DNA of 64,000 bases, taken from the NCBI RefSeq assembly GCF_032271945.1, contig NZ_CP130319.1, positions 2,437,001-2,501,000 on the forward strand, written 5' to 3'. This DNA comes from Paenibacillus sp. MBLB1832 (lineage in GTDB: Bacteria > Bacillota > Bacilli > Paenibacillales > NBRC-103111). Both the position numbers and the translations under genes were made by a program. The notes under the pieces are model-generated. The model did no database searches and was not told the DNA's origin. It worked only from the letters and a program-made list of their open reading frames with translations. This document shows, one piece after another, positions 8,038 to 16,270 of this stretch (positions within the stretch are counted from its first letter, which is position 1; each line of letters opens with the position of its first letter).

Positions 8038-8268
8038 ATGACAGCGAACGATGTCGCGGAATGGATGTTGCAGGAATTGAAAGCCGCAGGAATCCTGCAT
8101 CAGAAAGAGGCCGTAGACTATATTATTAAACATTTCGGGGAATCCTTTATTTACGTGAATGAGAATGGCAATCAAGCCATTTCCAAGGAAGTAAAGAAAA
8201 TTTTTAAGAAATTGCATGGTGGAAGAGCCGCGTGGGAACGCGACGGATTCTTCTGGGGCTGGCATTAA
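8038..8268 (+). CDS. Small conserved hypothetical protein
   Basis: A 76-residue soluble protein (TANDVAEWMLQELKAAG at the start, WERDGFFWGWH at the end). The N-terminal half looks like a winged-helix-type fold (AEWMLQEL, QKEAVDYIIKHFGESFIYVNENG, ISKEVKKIFKKL), which resembles short Firmicutes proteins annotated only as DUFs. The ATG at 8038 follows GGAGTGAGGT; an upstream start at 8002 lacks a site. Function is unknown and no partner gene is evident. Confidence 0.7.
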   Translation: MTANDVAEWMLQELKAAGILHQKEAVDYIIKHFGESFIYVNENGNQAISKEVKKIFKKLHGGRAAWERDGFFWGWH

Positions 8269-8284
8269 GCCAGCATACGATCTC

Positions 8285-8324
8285 GATAAACGCTGCCGTC
8301 CAAGTTGGGCGGTGCAGTCGTTTA
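8285..8324. repeat. Palindromic intergenic repeat, copy A
   Basis: AAACG (8288-8292) pairs with CGTTT (8319-8323); inside, CTGC pairs with GCAG and CGTCC with GGGCG around a 5-base loop. Both ends match the element at 16189-16270 (GATAAACGCT at the left, AGTCGTTTA at the right). A competing stem (8297-8306 with 8324-8333) followed by TTTTCT would act as a terminator. Confidence 0.6.
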
Positions 8325-8340
8325 ATTTGGACGTTTTCTC
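8297..8340 (+). terminator. Possible terminator overlapping the palindromic repeat
   Basis: CGTCCAAGTT (8297-8306) can pair over ten bases with AATTTGGACG (8324-8333), followed by TTTTCTC. It is mutually exclusive with the inner stem of the repeat. It may simply end the gene at 8268. Confidence 0.45.
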
Positions 8341-8461
8341 ATAAAAAAATATCCATAATCCAAGTTGCTAAAACATAGAATTCATAATAAGATAACAGTA
8401 ACAACACAAGTTGTCTGAATATTTAAACAAATGGTTCTGTGCCATTATGGAGGGGATTGCC

Positions 8462-9058
8462 GTGAGTAAGAGTCATGAAGTCGAATATTGCAACCTAGAG
8501 TTACGATTTGATCGCCGGCTAATCCGGAACTTCATTAAAGCACTCATTCAAGAAGGTTATTCTCTGTATTGGAACGAAAGTGAGCTGCAATTCATCATTT
8601 CCATACGGACGGGACGTAAGCTGATCAAGCTGAAATTCGAACGTATAGGAGAGAAGTACAAAATCGTTGGCAATTATTCGTTTAAAGACGAGAAGCTCGC
8701 TGAAATGATGGAGAAGCTGATCGGAGATACGCGCGGTCATGCGGTGGTGAAAAGATTTAAGGATCGGCAAATTCTCATTGAGAATATTATGTTCGGTGAA
8801 ATTATCCGAATGGTCGAAATTAGCGGAATCGAACATAAGGTGCTGTATCAGAAGGAGCCTGCTGTGACCGTAGAAGAAGTCATGCAAGCACTAAGATCGA
8901 AGCGGACAGATGAGCGTATCCCTATTTTACGAATGGAATTGGATTATGAGCTTGCGACGTTGCAAGATGCGCTGGCTGCAGGTGATGTGAAGGCTGCTAT
9001 GGAAAGTAAGGTTAAATTGATTGAACTGAGACAAGAAATGTTGCTATTGGAGATGTGA
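8462..9058 (+). CDS. Conserved hypothetical protein, unknown function
   Basis: A 198-residue soluble protein that I do not recognise with confidence. The first two thirds alternate strands and helices (LELRFDRRLIRNFIKALIQEGYSL, LQFIISIRTGRKLIKLKFERIG), and the C-terminus is strongly helical with a likely coiled coil (DYELATLQDALAAGDVKAAMESKVKLIELRQEML, about residues 160-196). There is no signal peptide or membrane segment. The GTG at 8462 is preceded by ATGGAGGGG at good spacing; upstream codons in the same frame lack a site. It is monocistronic and ends at a terminator hairpin. Confidence 0.7.
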   Translation: MSKSHEVEYCNLELRFDRRLIRNFIKALIQEGYSLYWNESELQFIISIRTGRKLIKLKFERIGEKYKIVGNYSFKDEKLAEMMEKLIGDTRGHAVVKRFKDRQILIENIMFGEIIRMVEISGIEHKVLYQKEPAVTVEEVMQALRSKRTDERIPILRMELDYELATLQDALAAGDVKAAMESKVKLIELRQEMLLLEM

Positions 9059-9081
9059 GAATGAATAGTTTGCTGGAATAG

Positions 9082-9120
9082 AAGAGAGCCTGTATGCATG
9101 TATACGGGACTCTCTTTTAT
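9082..9120 (+). terminator. Rho-independent terminator
   Basis: AAGAGAG pairs with CTCTCTT, with an inner GTAT/ATAC stem, followed by a short T-rich tail, 24 bases after the stop at 9058. Confidence 0.75.
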
Positions 9121-9187
9121 GTGTTTTTAGGGCTTAGAATCAAGTCCTGTGTATTCAAAATGGTTTGTTTATAATTATTTCATAAAA

Positions 9188-9203
9188 GTTAAAGCGCTTA
9201 AAC
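9188..9203. promoter_or_regulatory. LacI/CcpA-type operator upstream of a dead LacI gene
   Basis: GTTAAAGCGCTTAAAC is a 16-base near-perfect dyad (14 of 16 positions) centred on AAGCGCTT, the central CG form bound by LacI-family proteins. It fits the cre consensus at 12 of 14 positions. It lies 28 bases before the start of the LacI remnant, suggesting former autoregulation or CcpA control. Confidence 0.55.
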
Positions 9204-9230
9204 TTTTGTTCAAAAGCAGGAGATGAATCC

Positions 9231-9556
9231 ATGAAAGTAAGTATATTTGATGTTGCGAAGAAGAGCGGACTCTCCGTTGTTACCGTCTCGCGAGTCATTA
9301 ATCAAGCGGTGAGTCTGCTTCTTTTATCATTGTGGATAACTTTACAGATGGCTATGAAGCGACGAAGCATTTGATTGAGCTTGGTCATACGGAGATCGCT
9401 CATATCCGGGGTCCAGAGCCATTCTTGCGTAGTAAAGAACGGGAACTTGGCTATATTCATGCAATGAAAGATGCGGGCTTGCACGATGTATGGATTCAAG
9501 CCAGCGACTTTAGCATTTTTCTGCTGGATATACATCGATTCCGATTGGAAAGTTGA
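9231..9556 (+). pseudogene. Decayed LacI-family regulator (internal deletion and frameshift, truncated 3' end)
   Basis: The ATG at 9231 with AGGAGA upstream opens a normal LacI headpiece (SIFDVAKKSGLSVVTVSRVINQ), which breaks after about 26 residues. From about 9315 a different frame resumes in the middle of a LacI core domain (FIIVDNFTDGYEATKHLIELGHTEIAHIRGP, then SKERELGYIHAMKDAGL) and stops at 9556. Roughly residues 27-110 and everything after the middle of the core are missing, against a normal length near 335. The fragment cannot make a working repressor. An intact but different LacI gene begins 95 bases downstream. No flanking repeats or transposon sequences are visible, so deletion is the simplest explanation. 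Confidence 0.85.
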
Positions 9557-9562
9557 CGCACA

Positions 9563-9588
9563 AGCTCCCTGAAAGGGGAGTTTTTTTC
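9563..9588 (+). terminator. Rho-independent terminator
   Basis: CTCCC pairs with GGGAG around a short loop, followed by T7. It lies just after the LacI remnant and isolates the next operon. Confidence 0.7.
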
Positions 9589-9651
9589 ATTGTAAAAATG
9601 TTATTGTTAACGTGTGCATGATTGTGATATGCTTCTTCTAGAGGTGATGGA

Positions 9652-10656
9652 ATGAGTGTAACAATTAAAGATATTGCGAAGCTGGCAGGCGTGTCCCACA
9701 CGACCGTCTCTAGAGCGCTGAACAACAGTCCACTCATTCAAGAGGAGACGAAGGAGCGCATTCGCATCATCGCCGAGCAGCTCGATTATACGCCGAATTA
9801 CAATGCGAAAAGCCTGGTTCTCGATCGGTCGTATAACTTGGGTCTCTTCTTTACCACACTAAGCAAGGGAACGTCTGCCGGTTTCTTCTACGAGGCGATT
9901 CGTGGCGTCAATTCCGTCATTCAAGATCGTTATCAATTGATCGTTAAAGGGATTGATGATTATACCAGCTTCCATACCATTACGAAGAAAAGCTTCGACG
10001 GTATTATCATCGTTAGTCAAAGTGATGACGATTCAGCGATCATTGAGCATATTGTCAAGAAAGAGATACCGCTTGTTGTGCTTAACCGGCCTGTCGATAC
10101 TGAAGGCGTACTCAATGTGCTTTCGGATGAAGAGCAAGGTGCTTTTCTCGCGGGTGCTTATCTCGTCGAACAAGGTCACTCCAGGATCGCATTGATTGAA
10201 GGACGCAAAGGGTTCAAGTCCGCACAGAATCGGAAAGAGGGCTTCGAACGAGCCATGGCGCACTACGGGATTACCGTCCCCGCGATGTATCGCTTGCCAG
10301 GGATGTATGATCTGGAAAGCGGCCGCAAGGCGATGCAGCAATTTCTGAGCTTGGACGCGAAACCGACGGCTGTATTTTGCTGTAATGATGAAATGGCGCT
10401 CGGTGCGATCAAAGCGGTATTTGAGGCGGGGCTGCAAGTACCAGACGATATTTCGGTAGTTGGCTTTGATGATACGGTTTTTGCAGCGTATGTTACGCCA
10501 GCGCTTACGACGGTCCGACGACCGATTGAACAAATTAGTACAGAAGGCGCTTTGCGTCTCCTAGGCAATATAGAGAACAAATTTCATGAAACCGAGCAGG
10601 TGCTTTTGCGAACGGAATTGATTATTCGTGAATCGGTCAAAGCCCTGCATACCTAA
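9652..10656 (+). CDS. LacI-family transcriptional regulator of the sugar-acid operon
   Basis: A 334-residue complete LacI protein: N-terminal helix-turn-helix (TIKDIAKLAGVSHTTVSRALNN, residues 4-25), hinge helix (NYNAKSLVLDRS) and a periplasmic-binding-protein-like core (VGFDDTVFAAYVTPALTTVRRP near residues 271-292). The ATG at 9652 has AGAGGTGATGG before it. A weak promoter, TTGTTA (9604-9609) with TATGCT (9628-9633), precedes it. It is the first of a run of genes ending with gnd, so it most likely senses a sugar acid or its phosphate and represses its own operon. Its core lacks features that would name the ligand. Confidence 0.9.
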   Translation: MSVTIKDIAKLAGVSHTTVSRALNNSPLIQEETKERIRIIAEQLDYTPNYNAKSLVLDRSYNLGLFFTTLSKGTSAGFFYEAIRGVNSVIQDRYQLIVKGIDDYTSFHTITKKSFDGIIIVSQSDDDSAIIEHIVKKEIPLVVLNRPVDTEGVLNVLSDEEQGAFLAGAYLVEQGHSRIALIEGRKGFKSAQNRKEGFERAMAHYGITVPAMYRLPGMYDLESGRKAMQQFLSLDAKPTAVFCCNDEMALGAIKAVFEAGLQVPDDISVVGFDDTVFAAYVTPALTTVRRPIEQISTEGALRLLGNIENKFHETEQVLLRTELIIRESVKALHT

Positions 10657-10672
10657 TGAGAGGAAGAAGACA

Positions 10673-11944
10673 ATGAGCGTTTTACGTGAACTGTTAAAAG
10701 ATATTCCAATCCCGCAAATGGTCAAAATTCGCCAGAAATTTGACCGTACCATCCTGAGCAATCCGGAGCAGGAGCTCGCGGATAAATTAGAAAGCAGCGG
10801 CGTTATGGCCAGCATTTTACCTGGTCAGCAAGTCGCAGTAGCCGTTGGAAGCCGAGGCATTGCGAATATTGCAGGCTTCACGAAAACAACCTTGGATGCG
10901 ATTAAAGCACGAGGGGCACACCCTTTCATCGTTCCTTGCATGGGGAGTCATGGCGGTGCTACAGCAGAAGGCCAAACAGAAGTGTTGCTGCATTTCGGCA
11001 TCACAGAGGAATCCATGGGCGCGCCGATCCGTTCCTCGATGGAAGTTGTGCAAATCGACCAATTGCCCAACGGGTTGCCTGTGTATGTAGACCGCATCGC
11101 TTCCGAAGCGGATGCCATTGTGGTGATTAACCGCGTCAAGCCGCATACCGCGTTCCGCGGTCGTATCGAGAGCGGCATCATGAAGATGATCGCGATCGGC
11201 CTTGGTAAGCAAAAAGGGGCGGAAGCCTGTCACCAATTGGGCTTTAAATACATGGCTGAGAATGTCCCAGCCATGGCCAATCTTATGATCCAGAAGCTGC
11301 CGATCGTGTTTGGTGTAGCTCTCGTAGAGAATGCCTATGATGAGACATGCCAGGTGGAAGTGCTGCCTGCAGCGGAAATCGAAGCTCGGGAGGAGCTTTT
11401 GCTAGTTGAAGCGAAGTCACGTTTGCCGAAAATTTTATTCGATGAAATCGATGTGCTTGTCATTGATTACATCGGTAAAAACATCAGCGGCGACGGCATG
11501 GACCCGAACGTGACGGGCCGCTATCCGACGCCTTACGCGCACGGGGGACCTGAGGTGGCGAAAATGGTTGTCCTCGACCTTACACCGGAGACGAAGGGGA
11601 ATGCCAACGGCGTTGGTACGGCTGATTTCACAACACAGCGCCTTGTGGATAAAACGAATCTGGAATTCACCTATGCCAATGGGTTAACTTCCACCGTATG
11701 TGCCCCTACGAAAATTGCGACAACACTTGAGAATGACTACTACGCGATTAAAGCAGCAGTCAAAACATGTAATATTCTTGACTACACCACATGTAAGTTG
11801 GTTCGCATTCAAGATACCTTACACCTCGGTGAGATCGAAATCTCGGTGAACTTACTGGAAGCTGCTCGTCAGCATCCTGATATCGAGATCTTATCCGAGC
11901 CTTACGATCTTACATTCGATGAAGAAGGGAATCTTAGCCAATGA
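10673..11944 (+). CDS. LarA-family (DUF2088) nickel-pincer racemase/epimerase homologue
   Basis: A 423-residue protein, the length of lactate racemase LarA. Family hallmarks are visible: MGSHGGATAEGQ (H93, the counterpart of LarA H108), then VKPHTAFRGRIESG with H158, K171 and H187. The K171-H187 spacing of 16 equals LarA K184-H200, where the Lys carries the nickel-pincer cofactor. LarA relatives racemise or epimerise alpha-hydroxy acids, and some act on D-gluconate. Here the gene lies between a LacI regulator and a gluconate-kinase-like gene with a four-base overlap (ATGA), so a sugar acid (2-epimerisation of an aldonate) is likelier than lactate. No larB/C/E cofactor genes are in the window. 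Confidence 0.8.
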   Translation: MSVLRELLKDIPIPQMVKIRQKFDRTILSNPEQELADKLESSGVMASILPGQQVAVAVGSRGIANIAGFTKTTLDAIKARGAHPFIVPCMGSHGGATAEGQTEVLLHFGITEESMGAPIRSSMEVVQIDQLPNGLPVYVDRIASEADAIVVINRVKPHTAFRGRIESGIMKMIAIGLGKQKGAEACHQLGFKYMAENVPAMANLMIQKLPIVFGVALVENAYDETCQVEVLPAAEIEAREELLLVEAKSRLPKILFDEIDVLVIDYIGKNISGDGMDPNVTGRYPTPYAHGGPEVAKMVVLDLTPETKGNANGVGTADFTTQRLVDKTNLEFTYANGLTSTVCAPTKIATTLENDYYAIKAAVKTCNILDYTTCKLVRIQDTLHLGEIEISVNLLEAARQHPDIEILSEPYDLTFDEEGNLSQ

Positions 11945-13503
11945 CGCCAAGTCAGAAGCCTTACATCATCGCAGCCGATATCGGTACGACAAGTATGAAG
12001 ACGCTTGTCATCGATCGCGACGGCCGTGTACTTGCATCGCATTCGATTGAATATCCCTTATTTACACCTGCCGCAGATAGGGCCGAGCAAGATCCAGATC
12101 AAATCTTCCAAGCTGTCGTACAGGGGGTTGGCGCAGTTGTACGTAAACTAAGCGTCACACCTGAGCAGGTGCTTTGCGTATCATTTAGTTCAGCCATGCA
12201 CAGCTTAATCGCGGTGAATGAGCACATGGAGCCACTGACAGCTTGTATCACTTGGGCTGACAACCGCAGTGCGAAATATGCGGATGAGCTGAAGCGAAGC
12301 GGTTTAGGCCAGCAAATTTATGCTCGAACAGGTACGCCAATTCATCCGATGTCACCGCTCTTGAAACTGAAATGGTTTGCAGAGCATGAACCTGCGCTCG
12401 TACAACAAACACATAAATTTATTGGCATCAAAGAGTATGTTTTCGCAAAATTGTTCGGTCAATATCTCATTGACTTCTCACTGGCGAGTGCGACTGGCTT
12501 GTTCAATTTGGAACAACTGGATTGGGACCAAGGCGCACTGGATTATGCCCGAGTGACACCGAATCAGTTATCGACACTCGTTCCAACGACGCATCGCGTC
12601 CAAGGGCTTTCTACCGCAGATGCCGCTGCCATGGGCTTGTCCACAGATACGCCGTTTATCGTTGGCGCATCGGATGGTGTCCTTGCCAACCTCGGCGTTG
12701 GCGCCTTCGAGCCCGGCGTTGTTGCGGTCACGATTGGCACAAGCGGAGCAGTCCGCAGTGTTGTGACGAAGCCGCAAACCGACCCGGACGGGAAATTGTT
12801 CTGCTACGCGCTCACTGAAAATTTCTGGGTCGTGGGCGGACCGATTAACAACGGAGGTATCGTGTTCCGTTGGGTGCGAGATCATATCGCTGCTGCCGAA
12901 GCAGAAGAAGCTCGTCTCAAGGGCATGGATCCCTATGATCACTTGACGGCACTTGCTTCTGAAGTAAGCGCTGGCTCTGACGGGCTGCTGTTCTTGCCGC
13001 TGCTCTCGGGTGAACGCGCTCCTTACTGGAACGCGAATGCACGCGGCGTGTACTTCGGCTTATCCCTTAGCCATCAAAAGAAGCACATGATTCGCGCAGC
13101 ATTGGAAGGCGTTATGTTTTCCATTCAAGCTGTCGCTGCGTCTTTGGAGCAAATGATGGGACCTGCCAAAGTGATCCGTGCCTCAGGCGGCTTCGCAAGA
13201 TCCGAGTTCTGGCGCCAAATGATGACGGATATGCTGGGCACAGCCGTTACCGTTCCTGACTCGATCGAGAGTTCCGGAATCGGGGCTGCTTTACTAGGTT
13301 TACTCGCAATGGGAGAGATCGAAGATTTATCACATGCGCACCAATGGATCCAAGTTGGCAAGGCTCACGAGGTGAACCAAAACGATTATCGCGTCTATCA
13401 ACAATTGACATCTATTTATACAAGCGTATATCATCAGTTAAAAGATCAATTCGACGCGATCACCGCTTTTCAAGGTGGGCACCTACGGAGTCCTCAATCA
13501 TAA
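11941..13503 (+). CDS. gntK: FGGY carbohydrate kinase, probably gluconate kinase
   Basis: A 520-residue FGGY kinase. The N-terminal phosphate-binding signature is IAADIGTTSMKTLVID (about residues 9-24); the sugar-binding ITWADNR follows near residue 104; the C-terminal domain has the adenosine-motif region AGSDGLLFLPLLSGERAPYWN and ASGGFARSEFWRQMMTDMLG near residue 418. The sequence resembles Bacillus gluconate kinase GntK more than xylulokinase or glycerol kinase, and gnd three genes on supports production of 6-phosphogluconate. Its ATG overlaps the stop of the LarA-like gene. It would phosphorylate the aldonate at C6 with ATP in the cytoplasm. Exact substrate is an inference from context. 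Confidence 0.82.
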   Translation: MTPSQKPYIIAADIGTTSMKTLVIDRDGRVLASHSIEYPLFTPAADRAEQDPDQIFQAVVQGVGAVVRKLSVTPEQVLCVSFSSAMHSLIAVNEHMEPLTACITWADNRSAKYADELKRSGLGQQIYARTGTPIHPMSPLLKLKWFAEHEPALVQQTHKFIGIKEYVFAKLFGQYLIDFSLASATGLFNLEQLDWDQGALDYARVTPNQLSTLVPTTHRVQGLSTADAAAMGLSTDTPFIVGASDGVLANLGVGAFEPGVVAVTIGTSGAVRSVVTKPQTDPDGKLFCYALTENFWVVGGPINNGGIVFRWVRDHIAAAEAEEARLKGMDPYDHLTALASEVSAGSDGLLFLPLLSGERAPYWNANARGVYFGLSLSHQKKHMIRAALEGVMFSIQAVAASLEQMMGPAKVIRASGGFARSEFWRQMMTDMLGTAVTVPDSIESSGIGAALLGLLAMGEIEDLSHAHQWIQVGKAHEVNQNDYRVYQQLTSIYTSVYHQLKDQFDAITAFQGGHLRSPQS

Positions 13504-13563
13504 GTAGGCTTTAGGCAATATAATTATTTGCTAAGCACACAACAATCGAGAGGATGACGACAA

Positions 13564-14331
13564 ATGAACTTATTCGATCTTACAGGGAAAACAGCTGTCA
13601 TTATTGGAGGAAACAGCACACTTGGCGGCTCTATGGCGCTTGCGTTGGCTGGACATGGTGCGAAGGTAGCGATCGTTGGCCGCAACCAAGAGAAGAGTGA
13701 CCAAGTTCGTGAGAGTATTGAAGACATTGGCGGCGAGGCACAGACTTTTCAAGCGGATGCGACGAAACGCGAGGATATTGAGCAAGTTCTGAAGGAAGTC
13801 CTTGCATGGTCAGGCAGAGCGGACATCTTGATGAACTGCCCAGGCAAAAATAGTGCTACACCTTTCTTTGACATTTCCATGGAAGAATGGGATTCTATTA
13901 TGGAGGTCAATTTGAAAAGTGTCGTGTTAGCTTGTCAAGTGTTCGGGAAATACATGGTTGAACGCGGGGAAGGCGGAAGCATTATTAATATTTCATCCGT
14001 ATCCTCGGATCCACCGCTTTCTCGTGTATTCACTTACTCCGCTTCGAAAGCAGCTGTTAATAATATTACGCAGAATCTAGCTCGTGAGTTTGCTCCAAGT
14101 CGAGTTCGCGTGAACGCGATTATTCCTGGATTTTTCCCAGCGGAGCAGAACCGTAAGATTTTGTCGCCAGAACGAGTTGAATCCATCATGCGACACACGC
14201 CGATGAATCGATTTGGTGAAGCCTCAGAGCTTCAAGGTGCTGCGGTATATTTAGCTTCTGAGAAAGCATCGAGCTTCGTTACAGGAACAGTGCTCCGAGT
14301 GGACGGCGGTTTTGGCGCGATGACGATTTAA
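13564..14331 (+). CDS. Short-chain dehydrogenase, UxuB/gluconate 5-dehydrogenase-like
   Basis: A 255-residue classical SDR. The nucleotide-binding glycines are GGNSTLGG (about residues 15-22), the active-site Ser is in INISSVSS, the YSASK motif supplies Tyr and Lys (about 157-161), and the C-terminus ends in RVDGGFGAMTI. The stretch NAIIPGFFPAEQNRKIL resembles SDR-type D-mannonate oxidoreductases (B. subtilis YjmF) and gluconate 5-dehydrogenases, which interconvert ketosugar acids and aldonates using NAD(P)H. It lies 60 bases after the kinase gene and 30 before gnd, with its own AGAGGATGACG site. It could feed D-mannonate or gluconate to the LarA-like enzyme and kinase. Confidence 0.82.
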   Translation: MNLFDLTGKTAVIIGGNSTLGGSMALALAGHGAKVAIVGRNQEKSDQVRESIEDIGGEAQTFQADATKREDIEQVLKEVLAWSGRADILMNCPGKNSATPFFDISMEEWDSIMEVNLKSVVLACQVFGKYMVERGEGGSIINISSVSSDPPLSRVFTYSASKAAVNNITQNLAREFAPSRVRVNAIIPGFFPAEQNRKILSPERVESIMRHTPMNRFGEASELQGAAVYLASEKASSFVTGTVLRVDGGFGAMTI

Positions 14332-14361
14332 ACATTTATATCGGAAGGGTGTATGAGAGAC

Positions 14362-15777
14362 ATGTCTAAGCAACAAATTGGTGTAGTGGGTCTAGCGGTA
14401 ATGGGGAAAAACTTGGCGTTAAACATTGAGAGCAGAGGCTTTACAGTGTCGGTATTCAACCGTTCTGCTGAGAAAACAAAAGAGCTTCTTCAAGAAGCGC
14501 CAGGTAAACAACTTGTTGGTACATACAGTGTGGAAGAATTCGTGCAATCACTTGAAGTGCCGCGCAAAATTTTGATCATGGTCAAAGCAGGCGGACCAAC
14601 TGACGATACAATTAACCAATTGCTTCCGCACTTGGATAAAGGCGATATTTTGATCGATGGCGGAAATGCATTCTTCCCTGACACGCAACGCCGCAACAAA
14701 GAGCTCGAAGCTCACGGTATCCGTTTCGTTGGAACAGGTGTATCCGGCGGTGAAGAAGGCGCGTTGAAAGGTCCTGCTATTATGCCAGGCGGTCAAGAAG
14801 ACGCATATAAATTGGTTGAACCAATTCTTACAGCGATTTCTGCCAAAGTTGGCGAAGATGCTTGCTGTACGTATATCGGACCTGACGGTGCAGGTCACTA
14901 TGTGAAAATGGTCCACAACGGCATCGAGTACGGCGATATGCAGTTGATTTGTGAAGCTTACCAATTGCTGAAAGACGTGCTGAATGTAAGCACAGAAGAA
15001 TTGCATGAGATTTTCACGGAGTGGAATAACGGGGAGCTGGACAGCTACCTGATCGAAATTACACGTGATATTTTCACGAAATACGATGGGGAAACGGGCA
15101 AGCCGATGGTTGATGTGATCCTGGATTCCGCTGGGCAAAAGGGTACAGGAAAATGGACCAGTCAAAGTGCCCTGGACCTAGGCGTACCGCTATCTATTAT
15201 TACAGAGTCTGTTTTTGCTCGCTTTATTTCCGCAATGAAAGAAGAGCGCGTTGCAGCTAGCAAAGTGCTGAAAGGACCTTCTGCTCCAGCGTTTACTGGC
15301 GATCGCAAAGCGTTCATTGAAGCCGTTCGTCAAGCGCTTTACGCAAGTAAAATTTGTTCCTACGCACAAGGTTTTGCTCAAATGAGAGCAGCATCAGAAG
15401 AATATAAATGGGATCTTAAATATGGCAGCATCGCCATGATCTTCCGTGGCGGTTGTATCATTCGCGCTCGCTTCCTTCAAAATATTAAGGATGCCTACGA
15501 CCGCAATCCTGAGTTGAAAAACTTGCTGCTTGATTCCTACTTCACAGGAGTTGTTGAGAACTATCAACAATCCTGGAGAACAGTAATCGCAGAAGCGGTA
15601 ACTCGCGGTATTGCTGTTCCATCCTTCGCTTCCGCCCTTGCTTATTACGATAGCTACCGCACAGAAAGATTGCCAGCTAACTTGTTGCAAGCACAACGTG
15701 ACTACTTCGGTGCGCACACGTTCCAACGTGTTGATAAAGAAGGTTCCTTCCACTACAACTGGATGGGTAACGAGTAG
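14362..15777 (+). CDS. gnd: 6-phosphogluconate dehydrogenase, decarboxylating
   Basis: A 471-residue enzyme that oxidatively decarboxylates 6-phosphogluconate to ribulose 5-phosphate with NAD(P)+. N-terminal Rossmann motif [13 protein letters not shown], followed by the NRS that discriminates NADP; the substrate-binding signature [19 protein letters not shown]; the catalytic Lys in [17 protein letters not shown]; and the C-terminal [11 protein letters not shown]. The protein closely resembles B. subtilis GndA, which also begins MSKQQIG; therefore I start at 14362, not at the ATG at 14353. It ends the sugar-acid cluster, but may also serve the general pentose phosphate pathway. Its end is nine bases from the convergent gene at 15786. 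Confidence 0.96.
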   Translation: MSKQQIGVVGLAVMGKNLALNIESRGFTVSVFNRSAEKTKELLQEAPGKQLVGTYSVEEFVQSLEVPRKILIMVKAGGPTDDTINQLLPHLDKGDILIDGGNAFFPDTQRRNKELEAHGIRFVGTGVSGGEEGALKGPAIMPGGQEDAYKLVEPILTAISAKVGEDACCTYIGPDGAGHYVKMVHNGIEYGDMQLICEAYQLLKDVLNVSTEELHEIFTEWNNGELDSYLIEITRDIFTKYDGETGKPMVDVILDSAGQKGTGKWTSQSALDLGVPLSIITESVFARFISAMKEERVAASKVLKGPSAPAFTGDRKAFIEAVRQALYASKICSYAQGFAQMRAASEEYKWDLKYGSIAMIFRGGCIIRARFLQNIKDAYDRNPELKNLLLDSYFTGVVENYQQSWRTVIAEAVTRGIAVPSFASALAYYDSYRTERLPANLLQAQRDYFGAHTFQRVDKEGSFHYNWMGNE

Positions 15778-15785
15778 GGCAGGCG

Positions 15786-16100
15786 TCAAGCCTCTTCCTG
15801 CAGGCCATATGCGGCCTCTCGAAGCCATGTCTTCAAGCGGTCTGCTTCTTGGTCAAACCCGTTGCGACGGTGGATGAGCATGAGGGAGACCTCAGCAAAA
15901 TAACGGAAATTTCGCATTAATCGTGGTTGACTAAGACCTTGCATCATCGGGTCTTCTTCAGCCACTTTTTTCTTAATAAACTCCAGAATCCAAACGACAT
16001 CTTCCTTGCATAGCGAATAACTCGGGTGAAGCAGCTGCTCCAATTTGCGTTGCGTGCGGTTCGTGAAAGATACAGTTTGGTTCATCACAGTTTGGTTCAA
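15786..16100 (-). CDS. Small hypothetical protein
   Basis: A roughly 104-residue, mostly helical, charged soluble protein (RKLEQLLHPSYSLCKEDVVWILEFIKKKVAEED, RNFRYFAEVSLMLIHRRNGFDQEADRLKTWLREA). I do not recognise the family. The start is uncertain: a TTG at 16100 has AAGGAG ten bases upstream, while the ATG at 16124 lacks a site and an in-frame ATG lies near 16085. The gene is convergent with gnd and divergent from aroK, with a large hairpin upstream. No function is inferred. Confidence 0.6.
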   Translation of the reverse strand: MNQTVMNQTVSFTNRTQRKLEQLLHPSYSLCKEDVVWILEFIKKKVAEEDPMMQGLSQPRLMRNFRYFAEVSLMLIHRRNGFDQEADRLKTWLREAAYGLQEEA

Positions 16101-16135
16101 AGCTCCATCTCTCCTTGTCGGCATGGTTTCTCTAA

Positions 16136-16185
16136 AAATATAGGACTTTATAAGTAAGTTTCACTTGCTAAATTGTCTTATATTT
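16136..16185. repeat. Long near-perfect hairpin in the aroK upstream region
   Basis: AAATATAGGAC (16136-16146) pairs with GTCTTATATTT (16175-16185), and inside it AGTAAGT pairs with ACTTGCT around a TTC loop with TTTA/TAAA between. Almost the whole 50-base stretch folds back on itself. It directly adjoins the second copy of the palindromic repeat. No T run follows in either direction, so it is not a simple terminator. Confidence 0.6.
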
Positions 16186-16188
16186 CTG

Positions 16189-16270
16189 GATAAACGCTCC
16201 CGTCCTGCATTTGACAATTCTCCTATGCTTCGCAAAGGTGAATTGCAATAGAGGACGGAGTAGTCGTTTA
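16189..16270. repeat. Palindromic intergenic repeat, copy B
   Basis: AAACG (16192-16196) pairs with CGTTT (16265-16269); CTC(C)CGTCCT pairs with AGGACGGAG; and an inner hairpin (CAATTC...GAATTG with TGC-TTC-GCA at its tip) fills the middle. The ends GATAAACGCT and AGTCGTTTA match copy A at 8285. The 16101-16409 gap otherwise contains only the adjacent hairpin and the aroK promoter region. Confidence 0.6.

Noticed and set aside
14548-15165. 205-residue reverse frame inside gnd
   Set aside because: gnd is unmistakable; the reverse frame is a by-product of its codon usage.
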